Shown here one piece after another: positions 53,464 through 64,000 of a DNA stretch of 64,000 nt. Position 1 is the first letter of the stretch. Each line of letters starts with the position of its first letter. A program made the position numbers and the translations under genes. The DNA is from Novosphingobium lentum NBRC 107847 (lineage in GTDB: Bacteria; Pseudomonadota; Alphaproteobacteria; Sphingomonadales; Sphingomonadaceae): the NCBI RefSeq assembly GCF_001590965.1, contig NZ_BCTW01000001.1, forward strand, positions 124,001-188,000, read 5' to 3'. Under the pieces are notes generated by a model, which saw only the letters and a program-made list of their open reading frames with translations, had not been told where the DNA came from and made no database searches.

Positions 53464-54522
53464 ATGGACCAAGCAGCGACCATCGGCGATCTGGTGGACA
53501 CGGCCATCGTCGCCCACGCGATCGAGCCGGCCGCCGGCGGACCGCCCGACAACAGCGGCCACACCCACGAAGGCGCCTGCCTCAATTGCGGGACGGCGCT
53601 GGTCGGCAGCCACTGCCATGCTTGCGGGCAGGCCGCGCACGTCCACCGCACGTTGGGCGCATTTTTCCATGACCTGGCGCACGGCGTGTTCCACTTCGAG
53701 GGCAAGATCTGGCGCACCTTGCCGCAACTGGTGCTGCACCCCGGCCGGATGACTCGCGAGTACGTCGATGGACGCCGGGCCGCTTACGTTTCGCCCATCG
53801 CGCTGTTCCTGTTCTGCGTGTTCCTGCTGTTCTCGGTGGTCAGCCACATGGGCAACACGCTAGGCGACATCGGCTCGGTCAGCACCAATGGCAAGGCGAT
53901 CAGCGGCATCGCGGCGAACGAACAGGAAATCGCCCGCCTGCAGCAACTGCGCGCCGCGCTGGCCGCGCAAGGCAAGCCCACCGCAGCGATCGACGGCGAA
54001 ATCACCGGTCGCCAATCAGGCCTCGATGCGCTGAAGAACGCGCGCGGCGAAGCCATCCGCAAGGCCGTGCTCGATCAGAAATCCGGCGCGCGCAGCGACC
54101 TGCCAGCCATCCAGCACGCCATCGATGCGTTTCGCGCCAATCCGCAGCTCGGCCTCTACAAGCTGCAGTCCAACGCCTACAAATATGCGTGGGCGCTGAT
54201 CCCGATCTCGGTGCCGATGGTCTGGCTGCTGTTCCCGTTCAGCCGCCGCTTTGGCCTGTACGACCACACCGTGTTCGTCACGTATTCGCTGTGCTTCATG
54301 GCGCTGCTGGTGGTGGTGCTGTCGATCGCGGGCAAGCTGGGACTGCCGATCGTAGGCATCGCGGCGGTCGTCCTGCCGCCCTTGCACATGTATCGCCAGC
54401 TCAAGGGCGCCTATGGCCTCAGCCGCGCCAGTGCGCTGTGGCGCACGGCGGCGATGCTGTTCTTCTCGCTGTTTGCGCTGATCGTGTTCGCGATGTTCGT
54501 GCTGGCCGAAGCCGGGCAGTAA
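53464..54522 (+). CDS. DUF3667 zinc-ribbon membrane protein
   Basis: 352 residues from ATG 53464, preceded by AGGAGG. Residues about 39-58 form a zinc ribbon (CLNCG...CHACGQ). The following HRTLGAFFHDLAHGVFHFEGKIWRTLPQL is the DUF3667 signature. Then come a membrane helix, a long coiled-coil insert (IARLQQLRAALAAQGK to about residue 220), and more helices. Function is unknown. The chosen start is 11 codons after an in-frame ATG that lacks a binding site. Confidence 0.85.
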   Translation: MDQAATIGDLVDTAIVAHAIEPAAGGPPDNSGHTHEGACLNCGTALVGSHCHACGQAAHVHRTLGAFFHDLAHGVFHFEGKIWRTLPQLVLHPGRMTREYVDGRRAAYVSPIALFLFCVFLLFSVVSHMGNTLGDIGSVSTNGKAISGIAANEQEIARLQQLRAALAAQGKPTAAIDGEITGRQSGLDALKNARGEAIRKAVLDQKSGARSDLPAIQHAIDAFRANPQLGLYKLQSNAYKYAWALIPISVPMVWLLFPFSRRFGLYDHTVFVTYSLCFMALLVVVLSIAGKLGLPIVGIAAVVLPPLHMYRQLKGAYGLSRASALWRTAAMLFFSLFALIVFAMFVLAEAGQ

Positions 54523-54538
54523 CGATCGGGCGCGCCGC

Positions 54539-56479
<1,941 letters not shown>

Positions 56480-56608
56480 CGCTTGGTGCTCTCGAACCAT
56501 GTGCCCGCGCGTGATGCGCGAACCCCGCCAATGTAGGCGTGGCCGGGTGAATGGCAATATAACGGCAGCGCACAATTGCGTCCGGTTGGCGCATTATCGT
56601 GTTTCCGT

Positions 56609-57592
56609 TCAGGACGGCGCCGGCCCATGGCGGTGGGGCGCGGCCGTCACGAAGCGCCACGGCACCTTTTCACCGTCCCCGCGCACGCCTGCCAGCGTCG
56701 CGACTGCACCCGATTCGAGCGCTGCCAGCCAGCGTGCCAGTTCGGCGCCGCGCGGTTCGCTTGTGCCCAGTTCGACAACGATTCGCGCCAGCACGCGCAG
56801 CCGCACCGCGCGCGGGGCCTGCGGTGCCCAGGTCAGGTCGCCGGGCCCGCCCTCAACCCGCTCGGCCCATTCGCGTGTGGCGGCCCACGCAATCGCCTCA
56901 TCGGCGTCGGCAAGGTGTGCCGCAGACCGCGCCAGCCCGGCCGGATCGAGCCAATCCGATGCGGCCAGCCCGTGGCGGATGCGGACGCGTTCGAACCGGG
57001 GGTCGCGGTTGGACGGATCGTTGGCGGCAACAAGCCCGGTCGCCGCGATGGCCTCGGCCAGTTCGGCGCGCCGCCAACCCAGCAGCGGGCGCAACAGCGG
57101 AAGTTGCGGCGCACCGGGAACCTGCGACCGCGCGCGCATCCCGGCCAGCCCGCGCACCCCGGCGCCGCGATTGAGGCGCATCGCCATCGTCTCCGCCTGA
57201 TCGTCGGCATGGTGCGCGGTGGCGATCGCCCTCAGACCGCGAGCCAGCGCCCAGTCTGCCAGCGCGGTGTAGCGCGCGGTCCGGGCGCGTTCCTGCACCG
57301 CACTGCCCGGCTCCAGCGCCAGTCTCAGCGTGGAGCAGGCGATGCTGCGCGCGGCGCAAGCCCGCTCGACCAGCCGGGCATCTGCCGCGCTGCCATCGCG
57401 CAGACCGTGATCGACCGTCGCGACGGCGAACCCGCCGGGCAGCGCAGCATGCGCCAGCGCCAGCAGCGCGAGGCTGTCCGCGCCGCCCGAAACCGCGATG
57501 CCAAGGCGCCCACCGCGTTGCCCGTCATCCGGCCATACTGCCGCCAGATCGGCGACGAACCGGGCAATCAGGTGCGGCGCAACCCGGTCAAT
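56609..57592 (-). CDS. tilS: tRNA(Ile)-lysidine synthase TilS, non-standard start
   Basis: 327 residues if it starts at ATT 57592. Translation of 57592 downwards gives DRVAPHLIARFVADLAAVWPDD and the PP-loop AVSGGADSLALL, then TVDHGLRDGS and HHADDQAETMAMRLNRG, all family-diagnostic. It puts lysidine in the CAU anticodon of tRNA-Ile and is essential. From the upstream stop to the P-loop the frame holds no ATG, GTG or TTG; the first such codon is GTG 57298, which would remove the catalytic loop. ATT 57592 overlaps the cpoB stop (ATTGA); CTG 57571 is another option. Confidence 0.85.
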   Translation of the reverse strand: MDRVAPHLIARFVADLAAVWPDDGQRGGRLGIAVSGGADSLALLALAHAALPGGFAVATVDHGLRDGSAADARLVERACAARSIACSTLRLALEPGSAVQERARTARYTALADWALARGLRAIATAHHADDQAETMAMRLNRGAGVRGLAGMRARSQVPGAPQLPLLRPLLGWRRAELAEAIAATGLVAANDPSNRDPRFERVRIRHGLAASDWLDPAGLARSAAHLADADEAIAWAATREWAERVEGGPGDLTWAPQAPRAVRLRVLARIVVELGTSEPRGAELARWLAALESGAVATLAGVRGDGEKVPWRFVTAAPHRHGPAPS

Positions 57593-58637
57593 TGCACTTC
57601 ACCTCGCTGCGCGCGCGGGCATACTGTGTGGCCAGCCGCCCGGCGACTTCCTGCGGATAGGTGGTGCCCATTTCCTGCAGCGCGACGCAGGCGCGCTTGG
57701 TTTCCTTCAGCTTGGTCATCGCCACGCCCAGATAAAGCAGGCTGTCGGGCGCACGATCGCCCTTCTTGTCGTCCTGGTAGTTCTGAAGGAACCACTGCGC
57801 CGCCGTGCCCGGCTTGCCATCGTCGAGGTACGAGCGCCCGATCAGGTTGCGGACATAGCTGATGCGCTTGTGTTTGGGGAACTGTTGCGCAGTGCGTTCC
57901 AGCTGCTGCGCCGCCTCGGGATAGAACCTGGCCTCCCACAGGCGGTAGCCGTAGAGATATTCGTCCTCGCCGCGATCGCCGCTGACCGGCTTTTCGATTG
58001 CCTGCACCGCCGCGACACGATCGGGCGACGGCTTCGGCGCGGGCGAGGTCTTGCCCCCGGCGGGCGCAGGGGCAGCGGGCCGAGATGCGCCGCCGGTCAT
58101 CGCCGCAGTGTTGGCGGCCAGCGTGCTGCCGTTGGCGGGCGGGGTCGACGATGCCGCAGCCGGTGCTCCTGCACTGCCCGACGCGCCGGTCGGCTCGAGC
58201 GCGGACAGGCGCGCATCGAGCTTGGCGATGCGGTTCTGGTTTTCCTCGGTCTGCGCGGTCAGCCGCGCCATCTGTGCCTCGACCGCATCCATCCGCGCCA
58301 GCATGTCGCTGACCGCGGTGCCCGACGGCGTGCCGGGTGCGAGCGTACTGGGCGCCGCACCGGTGATCTCGGGCGCAAACGTCTTGCCCGCGCCATCGGG
58401 AAACACCTTGCGCTGCAGCGCATGGACTTCGGATTCGATCCGCTTCAGCCGGTTGTCGGGCGATTCGACCGCAGCCGATTGCGCGCGGGCGGCAGGCACC
58501 AGCGGCGCGAACGGGCTGCCCGCCACCAGCAGCGCCAGCGCCGCAGCGCCGGCCCGCATGTGTCCGGCCCGCTGCCATTGCGCGCGCGCCGATCCGGCAC
58601 ACCGATCCGTGAGCAACTTCATTTTGTCCCTGGCCAT
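57588..58637 (-). CDS. cpoB: Tol-Pal system protein CpoB/YbgF
   Basis: 349 residues from ATG 58637; a later ATG at 58622 or 58559 would also leave a signal peptide (AALALLVAGSPFAPLVPAARAQ). The N-terminal part has a coiled-coil (MLARMDAVEAQMARLTAQTEENQNRIAKLDARL). After an Ala/Pro linker the C-terminal TPR region begins at DEYLYGYRLWEARFYPEAAQQL. CpoB coordinates outer-membrane constriction with peptidoglycan synthesis. The tol and pal genes are not in the window. Its end overlaps the tilS start. Confidence 0.88.
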   Translation of the reverse strand: MARDKMKLLTDRCAGSARAQWQRAGHMRAGAAALALLVAGSPFAPLVPAARAQSAAVESPDNRLKRIESEVHALQRKVFPDGAGKTFAPEITGAAPSTLAPGTPSGTAVSDMLARMDAVEAQMARLTAQTEENQNRIAKLDARLSALEPTGASGSAGAPAAASSTPPANGSTLAANTAAMTGGASRPAAPAPAGGKTSPAPKPSPDRVAAVQAIEKPVSGDRGEDEYLYGYRLWEARFYPEAAQQLERTAQQFPKHKRISYVRNLIGRSYLDDGKPGTAAQWFLQNYQDDKKGDRAPDSLLYLGVAMTKLKETKRACVALQEMGTTYPQEVAGRLATQYARARSEVKCN

Positions 58638-58809
58638 AAAAGTCCGTTCCCCTCGTCCGGCGTGGCCCAGCGGCATGACGTCGCCACCAGCCCGACACGG
58701 CCGCCCCATAATCCCGATACCGATACCGATTCTGCTACAGCAAGCCAGCGCTGTCCATCGCGTGTGAACCCGGATCCGTCGATCCACCGTCACTTGACCG
58801 CCGCCTAAC

Positions 58810-59661
58810 TCACATCGTTGCGGTCGCCGATGCAACCGGAGCCGGCGTTGCGGGCGGCGCCACGGCGCGCGCCAGCAAGGCCTCGGCCGTGACCGGCACG
58901 TCTTTCACGATCTTCTGCTGATCGGCCAGCTTGGGCACCGCGCGACCGGCGACGGTGATCGACAGCGCATCGGGCCGGGCGGTCCACACCTTGGGCTCGT
59001 GCGCGGCGGCGGGGACCACATAGGTTTCGCCCTGCGCCATCTGCTTCTGCATCAGCTGCACGCCCGCGCCATCATAGAACTTGACCCAGACCCCGGGTTC
59101 GAGCGCGGTGAACGCCACGGCGCCGCCGGGGGCTGGTGCTACGGCAGGCGCGGCACCGGGCTGGCCTGCCGTCGGCTGGCCGGAACTTGCCTGCCGGGCC
59201 GGGCCGGGCACCGCCGACGCGCTCTGGACCGGACCGACCAGCGCGGGCAGCTCAGCCGCCGGCGCATAGTATCCGCGCCAGAACACGAGCCCCACCGCGA
59301 TCACGGCCACGGCCAGCGCGGAGGCAATCTGGCCGATGCGGACCGATGGCGTCTTATCGGGATCGCCGACTTCGAACTGGTGGATGACGCGTGCCGGGGT
59401 CGCAAGTTGCTGCCCGGCCATTTCTTCGCGCACGGCATCGGCGATGGCGTTTTCGTCCAGCCCGACGGCACGCGCATAGGACCGCGAAAAGCCGGTGACA
59501 TACGTCCGGCCAGGCAACGAAGCGAAATCGCCGTTTTCGATGGCTTCGAGATGGCGGGCGTTGATCCGGGTGGTTGCAGCCAGCTGCTTGAAATCGAGCC
59601 CAAGTTGTTCGCGTGCGCGGCGCAACTGGTTCCCGGCGCGATCGGGCGCACCAGCCTCCAT
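58810..59661 (-). CDS. RodZ-like HTH and DUF4115 membrane protein
   Basis: 283 residues from ATG 59661. An Xre-like cytoplasmic HTH (NQLRRAREQLGLDFKQLAATTRINARHLEAIENGDF) is followed by one membrane helix (about 109-128, IASALAVAVIAVGLVFWRG). A Pro/Ala linker leads to a periplasmic DUF4115 domain (FTALEPGVWVKFYDGAGVQLMQKQMAQGETY). This is the RodZ layout, which links MreB to the wall-synthesis machinery. A GTG 12 codons upstream is possible. Alphaproteobacterial forms are divergent, so the role in shape is inferred. Confidence 0.85.
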   Translation of the reverse strand: MEAGAPDRAGNQLRRAREQLGLDFKQLAATTRINARHLEAIENGDFASLPGRTYVTGFSRSYARAVGLDENAIADAVREEMAGQQLATPARVIHQFEVGDPDKTPSVRIGQIASALAVAVIAVGLVFWRGYYAPAAELPALVGPVQSASAVPGPARQASSGQPTAGQPGAAPAVAPAPGGAVAFTALEPGVWVKFYDGAGVQLMQKQMAQGETYVVPAAAHEPKVWTARPDALSITVAGRAVPKLADQQKIVKDVPVTAEALLARAVAPPATPAPVASATATM

Positions 59662-59825
59662 GGGAAATTCCCTTACAAACCCGTCGGCTTCTGCCACGGC
59701 GCGTCCCGCCCTTGTTTTGTATTAACCAACCCTAGGGCGTCAGAGAGCCGGGAATTTCGTAAAAAGTCAACGAATTTGCGCAACCGATCCGGTGTGCCAG
59801 CGACGAACCGAGCGTGTGGGCAAGT

Positions 59826-62099
59826 TCAATCGCAATCGATATTTCGCGCGATCGCCCAATCGAGCAGCGCCTGGCGCAAGTTGGGTGGCGGAACGGCCAG
59901 CCAGCCCTCCATCGCGGCGCCGATTTCGCGGCTGTCGACCTGGCGCACCAGTTCCTTGATCGGGCCGACGGCGGCGGGCGTGATCGACAGGCGCGTGATG
60001 CCGATACCCATCAGCGCGAGCGCTTCCAGCCGTCGCCCGCCCATCTCGCCGCACACCGTCACATCCACTTTGTACGGAGCCAGCGTGGTCACCACCCGAC
60101 GCAAAAAGCGCATGATCGAGGGGCTCAGCCAATCGTAGCGTTCGGCCAGCTTGGGATTCGCGCGATCAGCGGCAAACAGGAACTGGGTGAGGTCGTTGGT
60201 GCCGATCGACAAGAACGCGATCTTCGGCGCGAGGATATCGAGGCATTCCGCCAGCGCCGGCACTTCGAGCATCGCGCCGAACCGGATCGCTTCGGGCAGC
60301 TGTTTCTTGTGCTTGCGCAGGAACGCCAGCTGGCCGTCGAACACCGCCTTAGCGGCATCAAATTCCCACGGCTCGGTCACCATCGGGAACATCACGTTGA
60401 GCGTGCGCCCGCCCGCCGCCTCGAGCAGCGACCGGGCCTGCGATTTCAGCAACCCGTCGCGTTCGAGTGCCACGCGCAGCGCGCGCCAGCCCATCGCCGG
60501 GTTTTCCTCGCTCTCGCCGTCGTTGTGGCGAAGATACGGCAGAACCTTGTCGCCGCCGATGTCGACCGTGCGGAACACCACCTGCCGGTCGCCCGCCGCC
60601 TCCAGCACATCGCGGTAAAGCCGGGTCTGCTTTTCGCGCGCGGGCAGCGTTGCCGAGACGAGGAACTGGAATTCGGTGCGGAACAGGCCGATGCCATCGG
60701 CGCCGGTCAGGTTCAGCATCGGCATGTCATCGCGCAGACCGGCGTTGATCATCACCGTCATGCGCTTGCCGTCGCGCGTCACGGGATCGACGTCGCGCAT
60801 TGCGGCATAGCCGGCCTGGCGTTCGCGATTGCGGGCAAAGCGCGATTCGAACGCCTCGATCACCGCAGGCGACGGCCGCACATCGACCACGCCCTGGTCG
60901 GCATCGATCAGCAGCGGATCGCCTTCGCGGATCATGCCGCGCAAGCCGCGAATTCGCCCGACCACCGGCACGCCCATTGCCCGCGCCACGATCACCACGT
61001 GCGCGGTCAGCGAGCCTTCTTCGAGGATCACGCCCTTCAGCCGCCGCTTGTCGTATTCGAGCAGTTCGGCCGGACCCAGGTTGCGCGCGATCAGGATCGC
61101 GTCGCCGCGCAGGCCCTGGCTCGCCGCCGTGCCGAGCTGGCCCGAGACGATCCGCAGCAGGCGGTTCGACAGGTCCTCCAGATCGTGCATGCGATCGGCC
61201 AGCAGCGGATCGTCGATCTGACGCATGCGCATGCGGGTGCGCTGCTGCACGCGCTCGATCGCGGCTTCGGCGGTCAGGCCCGAATCGATCGCCTCGTTGA
61301 TGCGGCGGCCCCAGCCTTCGTCGTAGGCGAACATCTTGTAGGTCTGGAGCACTTCCTCATGCTCTCCGCCCACGCCGAATTCCGCCTGGCTGGCCATGCG
61401 ATCGATTTGTTGGCGCATCCGGTCGAACGCGAGGTACACCCGCTGGCGCTCGGCTTCGGTATCTTCGGCCACGACATGTTCGATGGTGATGCGCGGCTGG
61501 TGGAACACCGCCACACCGCTACCCAGCCCCTTGACCAGCGTCAGGCCGTTCAGCCGCTCGGCACCGGTCATGTGCGCCGACGATCCGACCCCGTCGTCAT
61601 CGTCGATCAGTTCGGCGTTGGCGATCAGTTCGGACAGGACCATCGCCACGGTCTGCAGCGCCTCGATCTCGACTTCCTCGTAACGGCGCTGTTCGACGTG
61701 CTGCACCGCGACCACGCCCACCGCGCGCTGGCGACGCACGATCGGCACGCCGGCAAAGCTGTGGAACTTTTCCTCGCCGGTTTCGGGGCGGAACGCGAAA
61801 TCGGGGTGCGCGGCGGCTTCGGCCAGGTTCAGCGTCTCGATGTTCGCGGCGATGGTGCCGACCAGACCTTCGCCCACCGCCAGCCGGGTGACGTGGACCG
61901 CCGCCTGGTTGAGCCCCCGCGTGGCGAACAGTTCGAGCATCCCCTCGCGCAGCAGATAGATCGAGCAGACCTCGCTATCGAGCGTCTCGCCGATCACATC
62001 GACGACCCGGTTGAGCTTGGCCTGCGCATTCGAACGCGAGGCCATGACCTCATGCAGCGAGGTGAGGATGGCGCGGGCGGATGCAGCGGCACTGAGCAT
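59826..62099 (-). CDS. ptsP: Phosphoenolpyruvate-protein phosphotransferase PtsP (EI-Ntr)
   Basis: 757 residues from ATG 62099. An N-terminal GAF domain (about 25-160) is followed by the PEP-utiliser domains; the phosphorylated histidine is H367 in GSLTAHVVIVARAMGVP. The C-terminal barrel has GADGIGLFRTEF and CGEMGG. It starts the nitrogen-related phosphotransfer chain to NPr and EIIA-Ntr (not in the window). The order ptsP, RodZ-like, cpoB, tilS, ftsH suggests a conserved minus-strand cluster. Confidence 0.95.
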   Translation of the reverse strand: MLSAAASARAILTSLHEVMASRSNAQAKLNRVVDVIGETLDSEVCSIYLLREGMLELFATRGLNQAAVHVTRLAVGEGLVGTIAANIETLNLAEAAAHPDFAFRPETGEEKFHSFAGVPIVRRQRAVGVVAVQHVEQRRYEEVEIEALQTVAMVLSELIANAELIDDDDGVGSSAHMTGAERLNGLTLVKGLGSGVAVFHQPRITIEHVVAEDTEAERQRVYLAFDRMRQQIDRMASQAEFGVGGEHEEVLQTYKMFAYDEGWGRRINEAIDSGLTAEAAIERVQQRTRMRMRQIDDPLLADRMHDLEDLSNRLLRIVSGQLGTAASQGLRGDAILIARNLGPAELLEYDKRRLKGVILEEGSLTAHVVIVARAMGVPVVGRIRGLRGMIREGDPLLIDADQGVVDVRPSPAVIEAFESRFARNRERQAGYAAMRDVDPVTRDGKRMTVMINAGLRDDMPMLNLTGADGIGLFRTEFQFLVSATLPAREKQTRLYRDVLEAAGDRQVVFRTVDIGGDKVLPYLRHNDGESEENPAMGWRALRVALERDGLLKSQARSLLEAAGGRTLNVMFPMVTEPWEFDAAKAVFDGQLAFLRKHKKQLPEAIRFGAMLEVPALAECLDILAPKIAFLSIGTNDLTQFLFAADRANPKLAERYDWLSPSIMRFLRRVVTTLAPYKVDVTVCGEMGGRRLEALALMGIGITRLSITPAAVGPIKELVRQVDSREIGAAMEGWLAVPPPNLRQALLDWAIARNIDCD

Positions 62100-62325
62100 G
62101 GACCCAAGCCTAGCGCAGCCGGACGGCTTTGGGAACGCCATGCACCACCGATGGGAGCCATGACGATGCAAATCGCCACGGCATCACATTCGATCGCGTC
62201 ACATTCGTGTGCCCTGCGGATGCCGGGATGCGGACATACCCAGACCCGTCTTCCTCAACGACACGGCCTTCCCATCGGCGCGCCGGGCGGCAATCGACCG
62301 GCACCGGCGACCGACGGTTCGCGCG

Positions 62326-62484
62326 TCAATTGAGGTCGGTAAGTTCTTCCTTGATGCGAAGCTTGCGCCGCTTCAGTTCAGTGACAAGGCTGTCGTCGGG
62401 CAGAGGGCGGGACATTTCCTGTTCGATCTGGCGCTCAAGACCGGCATGCTTTGTCTGCAATGCGCTGAAATGCGACGTTTCCAT
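62326..62484 (-). CDS. DUF465 (YdcH-like) small protein, copy 1
   Basis: 52 residues from ATG 62484, preceded by AAAGGAGG. The sequence is helical with SALQTKHAGLERQIEQEM and the closing LKRRKLRIKEEL, the DUF465 pattern (two helices forming a hairpin). Function unknown. Longer in-frame sequence upstream is not family-like. It is divergent from the second DUF465 gene. Confidence 0.85.
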   Translation of the reverse strand: METSHFSALQTKHAGLERQIEQEMSRPLPDDSLVTELKRRKLRIKEELTDLN

Positions 62485-62733
62485 ATGTGTCCTCCTTTGC
62501 GAGCATAGCCCTCGCGTTTCGGATACTCGACTCGCAGTGCGACCCGCGTTGTCATGCAAGCACATTGGCCGTAATCTGCAAGTTAACTCGCGCCGGATTG
62601 CGGCGGGTACGGGTCCAACCGAATCCACTATCGACCAAACCACGCCGGCTTGAGACGGTTGGAAGCGGCCGTTCGGCGGTCCGGCGACGGTAAGGGATTG
62701 ACCGGGGGTGCCGGGACGGCGAAGGGGTCGCGC

Positions 62734-62931
62734 GTGACTGAAGACGAAATGCGCAAGCGCCTCGAGGCGCTGAGGATCGAGCATCGCGATCTCGACGCCG
62801 CGATCGATGCGCTCACCGGGGCCGGGGCGACCGACCAGTTGCAGGTGGCGCGGCTGAAAAAGCGCAAATTGCGGCTCAAGGACCAGATCGCGCTGCTCGA
62901 AGACTATCTCATCCCCGATATTATTGCCTGA
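62734..62931 (+). CDS. DUF465 (YdcH-like) small protein, copy 2
   Basis: 65 residues from GTG 62734; ATG 62749 is an alternative. MRKRLEALRIEHRDLDAAIDALTG then LQVARLKKRKLRLKDQIALLED and the ending LIPDIIA are typical of the alphaproteobacterial DUF465 group. It is upstream of and on the same strand as the DUF1465 gene, a common arrangement. Confidence 0.87.
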   Translation: MTEDEMRKRLEALRIEHRDLDAAIDALTGAGATDQLQVARLKKRKLRLKDQIALLEDYLIPDIIA

Positions 62932-63072
62932 TATTCCAACGGATTGAAATCGATCGGCGGCCTGTCGAGCCAACCTTCGACCGTCCCGTTGCGGCACAGT
63001 CCCGGCTTGGACGTGGAACATCCGAATCGGACCATGGTCGGTCATGAAAACGCACGATATGGCCGTTCGATC

Positions 63073-63537
63073 ATGGGGCTCACACCAAGTATAAATCCGA
63101 GGATCGTCGAAGGTCTGTATGCCGAAGCGCTGGTGCTGGCGGACGAAGTGCGCGCGCGCTTCGATCGCTCGCGGCTGTCACCCGAAGAGGCGGGCGACGA
63201 CCTGGCGCGGGTGGCGCTGTCGTGCGAGGCGCTGCGCACGACCACGCGGATCATGCATTGCATGGCCTGGCTGCTCAACCATCGCGCCCATTTCGCGGGC
63301 GAGCTGTCCGAACTGCAGCTGCGGCGCCACGGCCGGCTGATCGCCAACTACGCGCAGACCGAGCGCGAGGCGCTGGCCGACCTGCCGCTCGACGTGCAGC
63401 GGCTGGTGGGCGAAAGCGAACGGCTCTACCAGCGCATCCTGCGGCTCGAAGCGGCATGGCGCGGCGCCCCCGGCGATGCTCCCAGCGCGATCGAACGCCT
63501 GCGCGAACGGCTTGCGACATCGGTGCGGCAGGGGTGA
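63073..63537 (+). CDS. rcdA: DUF1465 family, RcdA-like regulator of CtrA degradation
   Basis: 154 residues from ATG 63073; ATG 63034 would add 13. The helical protein with INPRIVEGLYAEALVLADEVRARFD and LSCEALRTTTRIMHCMAWLLNHRAHFAGELS is the DUF1465 family, to which Caulobacter RcdA belongs. RcdA is an adaptor that helps ClpXP degrade CtrA and other proteins at the G1-S transition. The same job in this organism is inferred. Confidence 0.8.
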   Translation: MGLTPSINPRIVEGLYAEALVLADEVRARFDRSRLSPEEAGDDLARVALSCEALRTTTRIMHCMAWLLNHRAHFAGELSELQLRRHGRLIANYAQTEREALADLPLDVQRLVGESERLYQRILRLEAAWRGAPGDAPSAIERLRERLATSVRQG

Positions 63538-63600
63538 ACGGGCGTTCGACCGAACTGACTAAATCCACGACCACTGACTTTCGCGTCGATCGACAACGGC

Positions 63601-64000
63601 CTACACTTTCGCCAGTGCCGCGTCCCATCGCGCAATCCGCTCGTCCCGCACGCTGGCATCCATCTGTGGCATGAACCGCCGCACCGGCCCGCGCATGGCC
63701 GCCGCAGCCTGTTGCAGCGTATCGAACCAGCCCGATCCCACCGCCGCGAGCATCGCCGCGCCCAGCGCGGTGGTTTCGACCGAGGCCGGCCGCTCGACCG
63801 GGATGGCGAGGATGTCGGCCAGGTCCTGCGCCATCCAGTCGTTGGCGCTCATCCCGCCGTCGATGCGCAGTTCGGTCCACGGCGCGCGGTCGGCGGCGAA
63901 CGCGGTCATCAGGTCGCGGGTCTGGTGCGCCATCGCTTCCAGCGCGGCGCGCGCGATGTGCGCCTTGCCGGTGGCAAAGCTCAACCCGTCGATCAACCCG
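63601..64000 (-). CDS. glpK: Glycerol kinase, C-terminal part (truncated by window edge)
   Basis: About 132 codons are visible, entering from the right edge. GLIDGLSFATGKAHIARAALEAMAHQTRDL, then LRIDGGMSANDWMAQDLADILAIPVERPASVETTALGAAMLAAVGSG are the FGGY-kinase ATP-binding sequences of GlpK. The N-terminal catalytic domain lies outside the window. A TTG at 63996 is internal, not the start. It converges on rcdA. Confidence 0.93.
   Translation of the reverse strand, partial: GLIDGLSFATGKAHIARAALEAMAHQTRDLMTAFAADRAPWTELRIDGGMSANDWMAQDLADILAIPVERPASVETTALGAAMLAAVGSGWFDTLQQAAAAMRGPVRRFMPQMDASVRDERIARWDAALAKV

Noticed and set aside
57299..57592. A frameshift splitting tilS
   Set aside because: The N-terminal half is in the same frame as the rest with no stop between, so a non-standard start is the simpler reading.
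59814..62333. An 839-codon open frame opposite ptsP
   Set aside because: It is the antisense shadow of a clearly recognisable ptsP. Its composition is Arg/His/Gln rich with no family motif, as expected for high-GC antisense frames.

Overview
The window is high-GC chromosomal DNA from an alphaproteobacterium of the order Sphingomonadales, most likely Novosphingobium or a close relative. This rests on family content and gene order rather than on any search: a ligase-associated exonuclease/ATP-dependent ligase pair, CarD, an RcdA-type DUF1465 protein, UPF0262, DUF2093, an Mg-type HemB, and a ptsP - RodZ-like - cpoB - tilS - ftsH run. About 62 protein genes and one tRNA-Leu(UAA) are supported. 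I see no rRNA operon, prophage, insertion sequence or CRISPR array. Coding density is very high, and many neighbours are coupled by ATGA, GTGA or TGATG overlaps.

Layout. 1-3.1 kb: 3' part of a metallo-beta-lactamase-fold DNA exonuclease, its partner DNA ligase, and a group II truncated haemoglobin behind a perfect FNR/FixK-type box. 3.2-10.8 kb: SulP transporter without a STAS domain, DUF167, gamma-carbonic anhydrase, fused membrane/spermidine synthase-like protein, GNAT, hemB and an M23 peptidase. 11-17 kb: SUV3-like RNA helicase, S4 protein, FdxA, CarD (with terminator), a 41-residue membrane microprotein coupled to an exported MsrA, and a Zur-like Fur regulator. 17-26.7 kb: dxs, NnrU family, a pair of exported amidohydrolases (one without its metal ligands), a POT peptide transporter, GntR regulator, ihfB, tRNA-Leu and a double-PilZ protein.

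26.8-38.7 kb is the most accessory-looking part. A UDP-galactopyranose-mutase-like flavoprotein, a GtrA protein and a GT-C-like membrane protein form a coupled operon that suggests surface glycan or lipid-sugar work. It is followed by three TPR-fused modifying enzymes (2OG-Fe(II) oxygenase, PAPS sulfotransferase, Asp/Asn beta-hydroxylase-type oxygenase), a small exported protein and a large TonB-dependent receptor closed by a strong terminator. I regard the TPR-enzyme/TonB grouping as the best candidate for a little-described system.

39-50 kb: small exported protein, second M23 peptidase, DUF2093, xseA and purD (divergent, with start codons overlapping in CATG), DEDDh exonuclease-like protein, adenosine kinase, EI24 protein, lipoprotein, DoxX, an NsrR-like Rrf2 regulator divergent from a single-domain haemoglobin across a 32-bp dyad, dcd, cdd and a GH25-like protein. 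50-64 kb: UPF0262, dnaB, rpoZ, DUF3667, ftsH, tilS (whose reading frame offers no ATG/GTG/TTG start before its P-loop), cpoB, RodZ-like, ptsP, two divergent DUF465 genes, rcdA and the 3' end of glpK. A large imperfect palindrome recurs at two convergent gene ends (about 48.35 and 52.92 kb).
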